Positions 32,350 to 40,284 of a DNA stretch of 42,565 bases are shown here, in pieces. How positions within the stretch are numbered: the stretch's first letter is position 1; each line of letters begins with the position of its first letter. The notes under the pieces are model-generated. The model saw only the letters and a program-made list of their open reading frames with translations. It was not told the origin of the DNA and searched no databases. The stretch spans positions 1-42,565 of the forward strand of contig NZ_JAAFYZ010000072.1 in NCBI RefSeq assembly GCF_018274385.1, given 5' to 3'. The DNA comes from Catenulispora pinistramenti. Its GTDB lineage: Bacteria; Actinomycetota; Actinomycetes; Streptomycetales; Catenulisporaceae. The translations under genes were made by a program, and so were the position numbers.

Positions 32350-34005
32350 GTGTTCCACATAAGCGTCAGGGGTGTGCGGCGGCCGGCGGCGGCCACGGTC
32401 GGGCTGTTGCTGGGCGGGCTGCTGTGTGCGGCGGCCCCGGCCGCGGCGGCTTCCGGCGGCGGGGCTGTCGCCGGGGTTGCCGGGCGGGGCGGCCGCGGGT
32501 GTACGACCAGCACCACGCTCGGCCGGGTGCAGGGCGTGGCCGAGGGCGGCACCTGTGCCTACCTCGGTGTCCCCTACGCCGCGCCGCCCACCGGTTCGCG
32601 CCGGTTCCTGCCGCCGGCCCCGGCGGCGCCGTGGCACGGCACGCTGTCGGCGACCGCCGCCAAGCCGGGCTGCCCGCAGGACCTGAGCGTCGGCGGGGGC
32701 GGCAGCGAGGACTGTCTGTACACGCAGATCTGGCAGCCGCGCTCCGGCGGCGCGGGCAAGCCGGTGCTGGTGTTCCTGCACGGCGGCGCCGATGAGCTGG
32801 GCTCGGCGAACGAGCCGGTGTTCGACGGCGCGGCGCTGGCCGAACGCGGCGACGCGGTCGTGGTCAGCGTCGACTACCGGCTCGGGCTGCTCGGCTGGAC
32901 CGAACTCGGCGCCCTGGATCCGCGCTACACCGGCTCGGGCAACAACGGGCTGCGTGACCAGATCGCCGCCCTGACGTGGGTGCGGCAGCAGATCCGGGGC
33001 TTCGGCGGCAACCCGGGCGACGTCACCGTCTTCGGCCAGTCCGCCGGCGCCATCTCCATCTCCGCGCTGCTGGCCGGGGATCACCCCGAGCGGCTGTTCC
33101 GGCGGGCCATCGTGGAAAGCGGCCCCGGCTACCTGGTCCACACCGCGCAGTACGCGAAGGACGCCGCCGCGCACGTGCTGGCCACCGGCGGGATCACCAG
33201 CGTGGCGCAGCTGGACGCGATGAGCACCGAGAAGCTGCTCCAGCTCCAGGCCAAGGCCCAGCAGGGCCAGTCCGGCCTGGCCTCGGCCCTGTTCTTCGGC
33301 CCGTCGATCGACGGCGCGCTGATCCCCGGCCCGGTGGTCGACCGGATCGCCGCCGGCAGCGCCCGGCACGTCGACGTCATGCTCGGCACCACCGAGAACG
33401 AGACCGACTACTGGGCCATGTTCGCACCGCAGCTGCTGGACCTGCCGCTGTCCGCCTACCAGAGCTTCCCGGCGGTGCTGGCCGCACAGAAGCAGAGCAT
33501 GTACGCGCAGTACGCGGCCGACCGGCCGGCCCTGAGCCAGGGCCGCGTGGTCAACGCGATGCTCACCGACCAGGTGATGCGGGTGCCGACGCTGCGGATG
33601 GCCCAGGCCCAGGCGCGGTGGCGCCCGACGTACGTGTACCAGTTCAACTGGCACGTCCCCTACGCCACCGGCGTGCCGGAGGCGCAGAACCTGGGCGCGA
33701 TGCACACCGAGGAGCTGCCGTTCGTCCTGGGCAACCTGGACCTGGACGCCTACCCGCGCGGCGCCGCGACCCTGGCCGCCGAACGCCCGCAGCTGACCAA
33801 GCTGTCGCAGGACATGATGGACGCCTGGTCCGGCTTCGCCCGCACCGGCCACCCCGGCTGGCGCAGCTACACCCCGGCCACCCGCGCCACCAAGATCTGG
33901 GACACCCCGGAGCGGGTACAGGACGGGCCGCAGGAGACCGAGCGGGCCTTGTGGGACGGGTTCGGGTTCTCCGCCTGGGACTTGGAGCCGTGGGCCGCAC
34001 CGTGA
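32350..34005 (+). CDS. Secreted type B carboxylesterase
   Basis: The 551-residue precursor begins at GTG 32350 with a long signal peptide (VRRPAAATVGLLLGGLLCAA, cleavage near AAA-SGG). The mature alpha/beta hydrolase has the type B carboxylesterase order: GVPYAAPPTGSRRFLPP, SEDCLYTQIW, the oxyanion HGGADE, and the nucleophile Ser231 in VFGQSAGAISI, where FGQSAG replaces the usual GESAG. The catalytic acid likely lies in LGTTENETDYW and the His in a later HTEELPFVLGN. It should hydrolyse esters outside the cell; the substrate is not defined. It converges on the next secreted-protein gene. Confidence 0.88.
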   Translation: MFHISVRGVRRPAAATVGLLLGGLLCAAAPAAAASGGGAVAGVAGRGGRGCTTSTTLGRVQGVAEGGTCAYLGVPYAAPPTGSRRFLPPAPAAPWHGTLSATAAKPGCPQDLSVGGGGSEDCLYTQIWQPRSGGAGKPVLVFLHGGADELGSANEPVFDGAALAERGDAVVVSVDYRLGLLGWTELGALDPRYTGSGNNGLRDQIAALTWVRQQIRGFGGNPGDVTVFGQSAGAISISALLAGDHPERLFRRAIVESGPGYLVHTAQYAKDAAAHVLATGGITSVAQLDAMSTEKLLQLQAKAQQGQSGLASALFFGPSIDGALIPGPVVDRIAAGSARHVDVMLGTTENETDYWAMFAPQLLDLPLSAYQSFPAVLAAQKQSMYAQYAADRPALSQGRVVNAMLTDQVMRVPTLRMAQAQARWRPTYVYQFNWHVPYATGVPEAQNLGAMHTEELPFVLGNLDLDAYPRGAATLAAERPQLTKLSQDMMDAWSGFARTGHPGWRSYTPATRATKIWDTPERVQDGPQETERALWDGFGFSAWDLEPWAAP

Positions 34006-34056
34006 CCCTCACGCTCCAGGGCACACAGACCATCCGCGGCTGCGTACTCCGGCGCT

Positions 34057-34116
34057 AGCGGTTCGGGCCCGAGCAGTTCGGGCCCGAACCGCCCAGGCCC
34101 TAGCAGTTCAGGGGCC
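34057..34116. repeat. 15-bp tandem repeat at the end of a secreted-protein gene
   Basis: Units at 34057, 34072, 34087 and 34102 share AGCAGTTCGGGCCCG with changes; the third is more diverged. The stop of the leftward gene at 34100-34540 lies at the unit 3/4 boundary. In the gene's frame the units past the stop would encode GSGPNC and SGPNR and then another TAG, so the gene's C-terminal LNC has been copied outward. Confidence 0.8.
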
Positions 34117-34540
34117 TGGCCGGGGAGAAATAGCCCTTGCCGCCGAAGTTGCCCGTGGGCGGGTTGTAGCCATTCGGGTAGTTGACGAATCCCTTGGTAC
34201 CCACCATCCAATCGCCGCTGCCGGTGGAATGACAGGTTGTCGTGTCCCACCCGTCGAGGCGGGCGTTATTGGTGTCCGCATATTCGACCTCGTCCATCCG
34301 CACGTTGTTGCGGTACAGAGCGACCCACATCGACAGCCGCGAAACCGCCGCGCTGCGCTGGATCCAGGCGTGGCCGGTCACAACGCGGCTGCTCTGCGGG
34401 TTCGGGGCGGTGACGGCGTAGATGCTGCACGTGATCACCTCATCGGGTGCTTTGACCACGGCGCCGGCGCCGGCGGCCGCGACCGCTACTGCGGTCCGCC
34501 GCCGTGAGACGTGGGCGCGCGGCGACTGCGTAGTGTTCAT
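34100..34540 (-). CDS. Secreted protein of unknown function
   Basis: The 146-residue precursor starts MNTTQSPRAHVSRRRTAVAV, which is a twin-arginine-like RRR signal followed by an Ala-rich stretch. The mature part has three Cys (ITCSIY, TTTCHST, terminal PLNC) and the tail KGFVNYPNGYNPPTGNFGG, which is rich in Gly, Asn and aromatic residues. VVTGHAWIQRSAAVSRLSMW suggests a small beta-sheet domain. No known family is recognised. It converges on the carboxylesterase, and its stop lies in a 15-bp repeat. Confidence 0.7.
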   Translation of the reverse strand: MNTTQSPRAHVSRRRTAVAVAAAGAGAVVKAPDEVITCSIYAVTAPNPQSSRVVTGHAWIQRSAAVSRLSMWVALYRNNVRMDEVEYADTNNARLDGWDTTTCHSTGSGDWMVGTKGFVNYPNGYNPPTGNFGGKGYFSPARPLNC

Positions 34541-34742
34541 GGTCTGCTCTTTCCACGTCGGACGCCCCCGCGTACTGCCCAGGGCAGAATCCGCCGGCAG
34601 CGCGGTAGAAGGCTTTGGGTTCGACTTCAGCCTGCGGGCCGGCGGGGTGATGGCGCCTCGCCCGATTCGGGTGAACCGCCGCGGGATTCGCCGGACCGTC
34701 GCCGTCGGCCTCGGGCGGCTGGGCCGATCCGCGAAGCCGCGG

Positions 34743-35321
34743 TCAGCCCAGTGACGTGGCTGCCTCGCGCAGATCGTTCAGCGCGGCGCGAGCATGGTGC
34801 GCGAGGGTTCTGTCATCGTCCTGGTCGCCTTCAGACCACTGCGTGTAGGCCCGCTTGAACGCCAGGACTCCCAGTTCGGCGGCCAGGTGCGCGGTCGGAT
34901 CGGGGACACCGCGATCGACGAGCGCCGCCTTCATCGCGGCTGCCAGGCTGACGCTTTTGAGGACCTCGCGCTCCTGCAGTTCGATGCTGGCCGCCACGGC
35001 CGCTTTCAGCCCGGGGCCGATTTCGCGGTTGACCGGGCCCATTTCGTTTGCGGCGCGCTCCAGGCCCGCCGCGACCGCCTCCAGTGGGCTGGAGCCCGCC
35101 GGCGCCTCGGCGATGCCGTCGGCCAGCAGCCGGCTCAGCGTCTCCTGCCCGGCCACCAGGACCTCGCGTTTGTCGGAGAAGTGCCGGAAGAAGGTGCTCT
35201 TGGTGACTCCGGCGCGCTCGACGATCTGCGCCACGGTGGTGGCGTCGTAGCCCTGTTCGTTGAACAGTTCCACCGCCGCCACGACCAGTCGTTGGGTCGC
35301 CCCCGGTTGCCATCGCGCCAT
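34743..35321 (-). CDS. TetR/AcrR family transcriptional regulator
   Basis: The 192-residue protein starts MARWQPGATQRLVVAAVELF and has the helix-turn-helix VAQIVERAGVTKSTFFRHFS near residues 29-48. The C-terminal helices form the ligand pocket (MGPVNREIGPGLKAAVAASI). It is divergent from an NAD(P)-binding reductase gene, with two good palindromes in the 84-bp gap, the first 14 bp from its own ATG. It is therefore probably an autorepressor that also controls the reductase. The operators share their core with those of the TetR at 9080. Confidence 0.92.
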   Translation of the reverse strand: MARWQPGATQRLVVAAVELFNEQGYDATTVAQIVERAGVTKSTFFRHFSDKREVLVAGQETLSRLLADGIAEAPAGSSPLEAVAAGLERAANEMGPVNREIGPGLKAAVAASIELQEREVLKSVSLAAAMKAALVDRGVPDPTAHLAAELGVLAFKRAYTQWSEGDQDDDRTLAHHARAALNDLREAATSLG

Positions 35322-35334
35322 GCGCCCATCATAG

Positions 35335-35358
35335 GTGATGGGACATGAGTCCCGTCAC
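35335..35358. promoter_or_regulatory. TetR operator A
   Basis: GTGATGGGAC (35335-35344) and GTCCCGTCAC (35349-35358) are inverted with one mismatch around ATGA. The core GGGAC-N4-GTCCC is the same as at 8975-8988. Confidence 0.8.
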
Positions 35359-35367
35359 CCTGCTATG

Positions 35368-35391
35368 GTGATGAGACAACAGTCCCATCAC
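35368..35391. promoter_or_regulatory. TetR operator B
   Basis: GTGATGAGAC (35368-35377) and GTCCCATCAC (35382-35391) are inverted with one mismatch around AACA. Its centre is 33 bp from operator A, so the sites are in phase. It lies 14 bp before the reductase ATG and would block its promoter. Confidence 0.8.
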
Positions 35392-35405
35392 TTTTGGAGA
35401 ATCCC

Positions 35406-36287
35406 ATGCGCGTCCTCGTCACCGGCGGCACCGGCACCATCGGCACCGCCGTGGTCGCCGAACTGCTCGCCAACGGCCACACCGTTCTCGCCCTCGCCCG
35501 CTCGGACGCCTCCGCGCAGACCCTCAAGGCCGCCGGCGCCGAGCCGCTGCCGGGAACCATCGCGGACCTCGATGTCCTGCGCGCCGGCGCCGCACAGTCC
35601 GACGGCGTCATCTCGCTGGCGTTCGGCCGCGACTACGCCAGCCCGGAGGCGCTGGCGGCGTCCATCGCCGAGGAAAGCGCCGCCATGGCCGCGCTGGGAC
35701 AGGAGCTGATCGGCAGCGACCGCCCGATCGTCACCGTCTCCGGGACACCCTGGGTGCCAGGCCGCGCCAGCACCGAGGCCGACCCGGCACGGACCGATGG
35801 ACCGGTCGGCGGGCGCGCCCGCTCTGTCAACGAACTGCTGGAGCTGGCCTCGCGCGGTGTGCGCGCCGCAGCCGTGCGCATGCCGCGCACCGTCCACAAC
35901 CAGGGCGACGGCGGATTCGCCGGCCTGCTCGCCCAGCACGCGCGCCGCACCGGAACCGTGGGCTACCCGGGCGACGGTACGCAGCGCTGGCCGGCCGTGC
36001 ACGCCCTGGACGCCGCCGCCCTGTTCCGGATCGCCCTGGAATCGGCCCCGGCCGGAACGACCTGGCACGCCGTCGCCGACGAGGGCGACGCGGTACTCGA
36101 TATCGCGAACGTCATCGGGCAGCAGTTGGGCCTGCCGGTCCAGACCGTGCCGCAGGAGGACTTCGGCCCGTTCGGCGTGATCTTCGCGATGGACCAGCCG
36201 GCCTCCAGCGCTCACACCCGCCAGGCCCTCGGTTGGCGCCCGACGCACCCCAGCCTGCTCGATGACCTGAAGAACATCCAGCCCTGA
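35406..36287 (+). CDS. NAD(P)-binding reductase (atypical/extended SDR)
   Basis: The 293-residue protein begins MRVLVTGGTGTIGTAVVAEL, an N-terminal GxxGxxG nucleotide site of the NmrA/epimerase type. ALARSDASAQTL after beta-2 suggests NADP. Other features are VSGTPWVPGR in place of the usual YxxxK region, and GYPGDGTQRWPAVHALDAAA, where extended SDRs bind the sugar or quinone end. The catalytic Tyr-Lys pair is not apparent, so a reductase or regulatory role is more likely than epimerase chemistry. ATG 35406 follows GGAGA. It is controlled by the divergent TetR. The stop region is an 8-bp tandem repeat. Confidence 0.85.
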   Translation: MRVLVTGGTGTIGTAVVAELLANGHTVLALARSDASAQTLKAAGAEPLPGTIADLDVLRAGAAQSDGVISLAFGRDYASPEALAASIAEESAAMAALGQELIGSDRPIVTVSGTPWVPGRASTEADPARTDGPVGGRARSVNELLELASRGVRAAAVRMPRTVHNQGDGGFAGLLAQHARRTGTVGYPGDGTQRWPAVHALDAAALFRIALESAPAGTTWHAVADEGDAVLDIANVIGQQLGLPVQTVPQEDFGPFGVIFAMDQPASSAHTRQALGWRPTHPSLLDDLKNIQP

Positions 36288-36305
36288 AACCCTGAAGCCC
36301 TGACC
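36282..36305. repeat. 8-bp tandem repeat x3 over the reductase stop codon
   Basis: CCCTGAAA, CCCTGAAG and CCCTGACC follow each other. TGA occurs at 36285 (the gene's stop), 36293 and 36301, and since 8 is not a multiple of 3 these stops cover all three frames. Confidence 0.9.
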
Positions 36306-36310
36306 GAACC

Positions 36311-36355
36311 GCCGCCCGCCGCGACACGAGCTTGATACGTGGAGCGGCGGGCGGC
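36311..36355. terminator. Bidirectional hairpin between convergent genes
   Basis: GCCGCCCGCCGC (36311-36322) is perfectly inverted as GCGGCGGGCGGC (36344-36355) with a 21-nt loop. It lies between the reductase stop and the GNAT stop, so it probably ends both transcripts. Confidence 0.7.
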
Positions 36356-36363
36356 AGGCCGGA

Positions 36364-36885
36364 TCAGACGGTTTCGGCGCCGAGCTCCTTGCGGAAGACG
36401 AACTCCCGCGGGCTGTACCCCATGCGCTTCTCATAGAAAGGCACAGACAGGGCATTGTTGGTCTCGGTCTCCAGCAGCACCAGTTCCGCACCCCGCTCAC
36501 GGCCCCACGCCTCGGCCGCCTGCATCAGGGCCGTGCCGACACCGTCGCGCCGGTAGGCGCCGAGCACGCCGAGGCTGTCGATGTGCAGCCGCCGCCGGCC
36601 GAAGTCGGTCTGCAATTCCCGGTGGGCGCCCTCGATCGGTTCGTGCAGCGTCGCACCCAAGGTACCGGCCACGACCCCGTCCACCTCCGCGACGAGAAGC
36701 AGCGAGTCATCGGCGGCGCGCTTGTGGGCGTGGATCTCCTCCAGCCACTCGGCCAGGCCCTCGGAGTCCGGCACGTGGAAGGTGTCCGGATTAGTCGCCG
36801 AGAACAGGCTGCCCATCTCCCGCCACACCTGCGCGCCGGCCACACCGTCGCCCGCACGGGACGCTCTAATCAAGATTTCGCTCAT
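36364..36885 (-). CDS. GNAT family N-acetyltransferase
   Basis: The 173-residue protein has the full GNAT fold order: ILIRASRAGD at the N-terminus, LLLVAEVDGVVAGTLGATLH, the beta-4 and acyl-CoA loop LHIDSLGVLGAYRRDGVGTA followed by LMQAAEAWGRERGA, then ETETNNALSVPFYEKRMGY. The RRDGVG loop binds acetyl-CoA pyrophosphate and YEKRMGY is the usual end. The acceptor substrate cannot be inferred. Convergent with the reductase; no obvious operon partner. Confidence 0.9.
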   Translation of the reverse strand: MSEILIRASRAGDGVAGAQVWREMGSLFSATNPDTFHVPDSEGLAEWLEEIHAHKRAADDSLLLVAEVDGVVAGTLGATLHEPIEGAHRELQTDFGRRRLHIDSLGVLGAYRRDGVGTALMQAAEAWGRERGAELVLLETETNNALSVPFYEKRMGYSPREFVFRKELGAETV

Positions 36886-36959
36886 CGATCCAGCATGCCG
36901 TCAACACCTCGTGTATGCGCTGATCCCAAGTCGCCGTGCAGGCATCAGGCGGCTTTGCG

Positions 36960-37742
36960 TCAGCGCCGCTGGGAGAACGACCTCCGGGACCACGTGAAGC
37001 CGATCAGCGCCGCGCCCACGCACCAGACGGCCGCGATCCACGCGTCCTGCCCGATCGGCCCGCCGACCAGCAGCCCCCGCAGGGTATTGATGATCGGGGT
37101 GAACGGCTGGTACTCCGCGAACAGCCGGACCGGGGTCGGCATCGTCCTGGTCGCCACGAAAGCGCTGCTGATCAGCGGCAGGATCTGAAGCGGCAACACC
37201 GCCGTGTTGGCCCCGCCGGGGCTCTTAGCCGCCGCGCCGAACGCGATCGTCAGACAAGTCAGGCCCACGGTCACCAACACCAACAGACCGGCCGCGGCCA
37301 CCCACTGCACGCCGGAGGCATGCGGCCGGAAACCCAGGCCCACCGCGGCGGCCATGATCAGCCCGACCGCCGCCAAGGTCCGCAGCACACCGCCGAGGAT
37401 GTGCCCGGCCATCAGAGCCGACTGCGAGATCGGCATCGTGCGGAACCGGTTGATGATGCCCTGGGTCATGTCGACACTGACGGTCACCGCGGTGGTGCCG
37501 CCGCCGTAGCACACGGTCGTCAAGAACATCGACGGCGCGATGTAATCCAGGTAGGCCGAACGGCCACCCGGCATGCCGTCAGCGCCGGAACCCAACGCGC
37601 CACCGAAGATATACACGAACATCAGCAACAGGATCACCGGAGTCACCAGCCCGGTGACCAGCATCATCGGGAACCGGACACCGTGCCGCAGACTACGGTG
37701 CAGCATGGTCCCGGAGTTCCGGACCGCGATCGACGCACTCAC
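36960..37742 (-). CDS. ABC-2 type exporter permease (DrrB-like)
   Basis: The 260-residue protein has six hydrophobic segments, for example FPMMLVTGLVTPVILLLMFV and AAAGLLVLVTVGLTCLTIAF, and the family motif DMTQGIINRFRTMPISQSAL just after the second helix, which is typical of daunorubicin-resistance DrrB-type permeases. Together with the ATPase it forms an exporter for a drug-like or lipid-like molecule. It overlaps the ATPase gene by 4 bp and is last in the RHH-DUF4097-ATPase-permease operon. Confidence 0.92.
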   Translation of the reverse strand: MSASIAVRNSGTMLHRSLRHGVRFPMMLVTGLVTPVILLLMFVYIFGGALGSGADGMPGGRSAYLDYIAPSMFLTTVCYGGGTTAVTVSVDMTQGIINRFRTMPISQSALMAGHILGGVLRTLAAVGLIMAAAVGLGFRPHASGVQWVAAAGLLVLVTVGLTCLTIAFGAAAKSPGGANTAVLPLQILPLISSAFVATRTMPTPVRLFAEYQPFTPIINTLRGLLVGGPIGQDAWIAAVWCVGAALIGFTWSRRSFSQRR

Positions 37743-38728
37743 AACATCTCCTTGCGCGCAGTGGGCCGGCCGGCGACGGCCGCGGGACGCTCCATAGAGT
37801 CCGGGGGCCGTTCGGTCAAGGCCAGGAAGACATCATCCAGATCGGCACTGAGCACACTGACCTTCGCAACCTCGACCCCGGCATCGTCCAGCCGGTCCAA
37901 AAGCACACGCAGCGAACGCAGAGCGCCATCAGTCGGCACCCGCAAAGCCAGAGCCTTGGGGTCACGCTCAGCCTCGGCCAACAGCCCCGCGGCAGCGGCC
38001 AGCTGCTCAGCGGCGGAAAACTCCAGGCGCACGCTGGCACCCGGCATCCGCCGCTTGAGCTCGTCGGCGCTGCCCTCAGCCACCAGCACGCCGTGATCCA
38101 GCACCCCGATCCGGTCGGCCAGCTGGTCGGCCTCCTCCAGGTACTGCGTGGTCAAGAAAATGGTGACGCCACGCCCGGTCAGATCACGGACGATCTCCCA
38201 CATCGCATGCCGGCTACGCGGGTCCAACCCGGTCGTCGGCTCATCCAGGAAGATCACCCGAGGCTCCGCGACCAAGGTCATGGCCAGATCCAGCCGACGG
38301 CGCATACCGCCGGAGTACGTCACCCCCCGAGCCTTGCCCGCCGCGGTCAAGTCGAACTTCTCCAGCAGCTCAGCAGCCAGCGCCTTAGCCCGCCCACGAC
38401 CCAACCGATACAGATTGGCCATCATGATCAGGTTCTCCTCACCGGTGAGGAGATTGTCGACCGCGGCGAACTGGCCGGTCACACTGATCAGCGGACGGAT
38501 CCGCTCGGCCCGGCGCACATCATCGCCCAGGATCCGGGCGGTCCCGGAATCAGCCGGGAGCAACGTGGTCAAAATGTTGACCACAGTGGTCTTACCGGCG
38601 CCGTTCGGCCCCAACAGCGCGTAGATCGAACCCTGCGGAACCGACAGATCGATGCCGTCGAGCACCGTCTTGTCGCCGTACGCCTTCCGCAGCCCGGACA
38701 CCTCGATCGCGGGCGGTGACACAGCCAT
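37739..38728 (-). CDS. ABC exporter ATP-binding protein (DrrA-like)
   Basis: The 329-residue ATPase has Walker A GPNGAGKTTVVNIL, the signature YSGGMRRRLDLAM, Walker B VIFLDEPTTGLD and the switch region IFLTTQYLEEAD, in which Gln replaces the usual His, as in the DrrA group. The C-terminal part ends with the DrrA-type VSVLSADLDDVFLALT. ATG 38728 has a strong site (GGGGGAGGAATC). It follows DUF4097 by 65 bp and overlaps the permease by ATGA. It likely powers export of an unknown hydrophobic compound. Confidence 0.94.
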   Translation of the reverse strand: MAVSPPAIEVSGLRKAYGDKTVLDGIDLSVPQGSIYALLGPNGAGKTTVVNILTTLLPADSGTARILGDDVRRAERIRPLISVTGQFAAVDNLLTGEENLIMMANLYRLGRGRAKALAAELLEKFDLTAAGKARGVTYSGGMRRRLDLAMTLVAEPRVIFLDEPTTGLDPRSRHAMWEIVRDLTGRGVTIFLTTQYLEEADQLADRIGVLDHGVLVAEGSADELKRRMPGASVRLEFSAAEQLAAAAGLLAEAERDPKALALRVPTDGALRSLRVLLDRLDDAGVEVAKVSVLSADLDDVFLALTERPPDSMERPAAVAGRPTARKEML

Positions 38729-38793
38729 TGATTCCTCCCCCTTACTCAGATGAATGGCACGCCTGATAGCCGGCGCTCTTCCGACGAACGACC

Positions 38794-39663
38794 TCAGGCG
38801 CGGTGCACCCACACATCGCCGTGCAGAGTGCGGGCACTGATCTTGACCCGGTCCGTGCCGGTAGGCCCGTCGGCATCGTCCAAGTCGTTCGCCACACCGC
38901 CGACCAGGCTGCTGACATCCAGCAACGCCGAAGTACCGGCCCGGACCCCGACCTCCACCGCCCCGACAGTGGTCTCCAACCGCACCGAACCGGTGCGCAC
39001 CTGCCCGATCCGGATATCGCCGTTGGTGACCTTCACCTCCACATCGGAATCGGCCCGATCCACCGTGACCACCCCGTTGACCCCGGCCACCTTCAGCGCA
39101 CCGCAGACCTGCCCCAGCCGAGTCGCCCCGCTGGTGTTCCGGACATCCACAGTGCCCTCGGCCCGGCCGATCTCGACCTTGCCCTGCGCGGCCACCACAT
39201 GAGCGGAACCCGCGACCGCCTCGACGAAAACCGCACCCAACGCCGTCTCCACCCACAACGGCCCGGTCTCCCCCAACACGATGTCGCCCGAACCGGCGGT
39301 GAACCGGCACTCGCCGAGCCGACCCGCACCGTTCAGCTGGGCCAGACCAGCCACCCCCTTCACCGTGGAACCAGCGGCCAGCCGGACAGTCACCTTGACC
39401 GTGCCGTCACCGGTGTACTTCGGAGACAACCTGCTGCCCCGACCGAACAACGGCGCCCGGTCCTTAGGCGTGCGGATCTCCAACTGGCCACCGGAGAACT
39501 CCACAGTCGTACTCGCCGCCGCCTTGACACTGGCAGCGGTGTCGTCAGCCGGGACGACGTCGACAGTCGTGCCCTCCTCATGCGGACCGGCCAGCAGATG
39601 AACCTCGGCGGCACGCAGTTCCAGCTTCAGCGCGATCGGATCAGTGGTAGCGAAAATGGGCAT
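38794..39663 (-). CDS. DUF4097 beta-strand repeat protein
   Basis: The 289-residue protein is almost entirely short beta strands in a right-handed solenoid: SGDIVLGETGPLWVETALGA, VEIGRAEGTVDVRNTSGATR, VTNGDIRIGQVRTGSVRLET and similar repeats of the 'GDI.V' type. DUF4097 proteins are thought to be adhesin-like or scaffold proteins; this one has no clear signal peptide. It follows the RHH regulator gene after a strong hairpin and precedes the DrrAB exporter genes. A link to cell envelope stress is plausible from the neighbours but unproven. Confidence 0.88.
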   Translation of the reverse strand: MPIFATTDPIALKLELRAAEVHLLAGPHEEGTTVDVVPADDTAASVKAAASTTVEFSGGQLEIRTPKDRAPLFGRGSRLSPKYTGDGTVKVTVRLAAGSTVKGVAGLAQLNGAGRLGECRFTAGSGDIVLGETGPLWVETALGAVFVEAVAGSAHVVAAQGKVEIGRAEGTVDVRNTSGATRLGQVCGALKVAGVNGVVTVDRADSDVEVKVTNGDIRIGQVRTGSVRLETTVGAVEVGVRAGTSALLDVSSLVGGVANDLDDADGPTGTDRVKISARTLHGDVWVHRA

Positions 39664-39707
39664 GGCAATGCCTTTCGATGGGTCGCGGATAAATCGATGA
39701 GCAGGTT

Positions 39708-39726
39708 CGGCGGCGGTCCGCCGCCG
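39708..39726. terminator. Perfect 19-bp palindrome between RHH and DUF4097 genes
   Basis: CGGCGGCGG (39708-39716) and CCGCCGCCG (39718-39726) are perfectly inverted around one T. It ends 1 bp from the RHH gene's stop codon. It can form a very stable RNA hairpin and could partly terminate the transcript or protect the RHH mRNA end, lowering downstream expression. Confidence 0.5.
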
Positions 39727-40263
39727 TCAGTTCGACCAGCCCGAGTAACTCTGGCCGATATGCAGCCCGGAGCGCGGGGCGCGGCGCGCCTCGGCCGCCG
39801 CCACCGCGCCGACCGCCCGGACCAGCCAGGCATTCGACGACAGGCCGGCCCTGGCGGCCAACTCGTCCACCTGGGTCTTCAGCCGGGCGGGCAGGCGCAG
39901 GCTCACCCGGGCCAGGATGTCGTCCTCGGCCTCGGGCTCGGCGTCGTCCACCGACAGCACGCTGAGATCGGCGGACTCGTCGGCGAGGCCGTCAGCAGCG
40001 GCGGCTGACGGCCCGCCGGTCGGCGGTGGCGTCACCACCAGATCCGGGTTCCGGTCACGCAGCCGGACGTCGACCCGGCCCGGGGCGATCGCCTCGGAGA
40101 CCTCCCCGGCGGCCGAGGCGACGACGTCCAGCATGGCCAGCCGGAACGCGGCGTCCAGCGGGATGGCGAAGCGCTCGATCAGCGCCTCGGCCTCCGTGCC
40201 GCCGGCCGTCGCGGCGGCGGCCAGCGCCTGGTGGAGGGATTCGAGATGCGGCTCCAGGTCCAT
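39727..40263 (-). CDS. Ribbon-helix-helix (HicB-like) regulator
   Basis: The 178-residue protein has an N-terminal helical region (about 1-75) with AFRLAMLDVVASAAGEVSEA, an acidic linker and a C-terminal ribbon-helix-helix: RVSLRLPARLKTQVDELAAR then AGLSSNAWLVRAV at about residues 118-150. Such domains bind DNA as dimers and are found in antitoxins and Arc-like repressors. No toxin gene is adjacent; instead DUF4097 and a DrrAB exporter follow in one operon. Three TGACGTCA palindromes lie directly upstream of its start, the expected autoregulatory arrangement for this family. Confidence 0.85.
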   Translation of the reverse strand: MDLEPHLESLHQALAAAATAGGTEAEALIERFAIPLDAAFRLAMLDVVASAAGEVSEAIAPGRVDVRLRDRNPDLVVTPPPTGGPSAAAADGLADESADLSVLSVDDAEPEAEDDILARVSLRLPARLKTQVDELAARAGLSSNAWLVRAVGAVAAAEARRAPRSGLHIGQSYSGWSN

Positions 40264-40284
40264 GACAGCAATGTAGCGCCATCA

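Noticed and set aside
39727-40263. Toxin-antitoxin module at the HicB-like gene
   Set aside because: No small HicA-type or other toxin frame lies beside it; the neighbours are DUF4097 and an ABC exporter.
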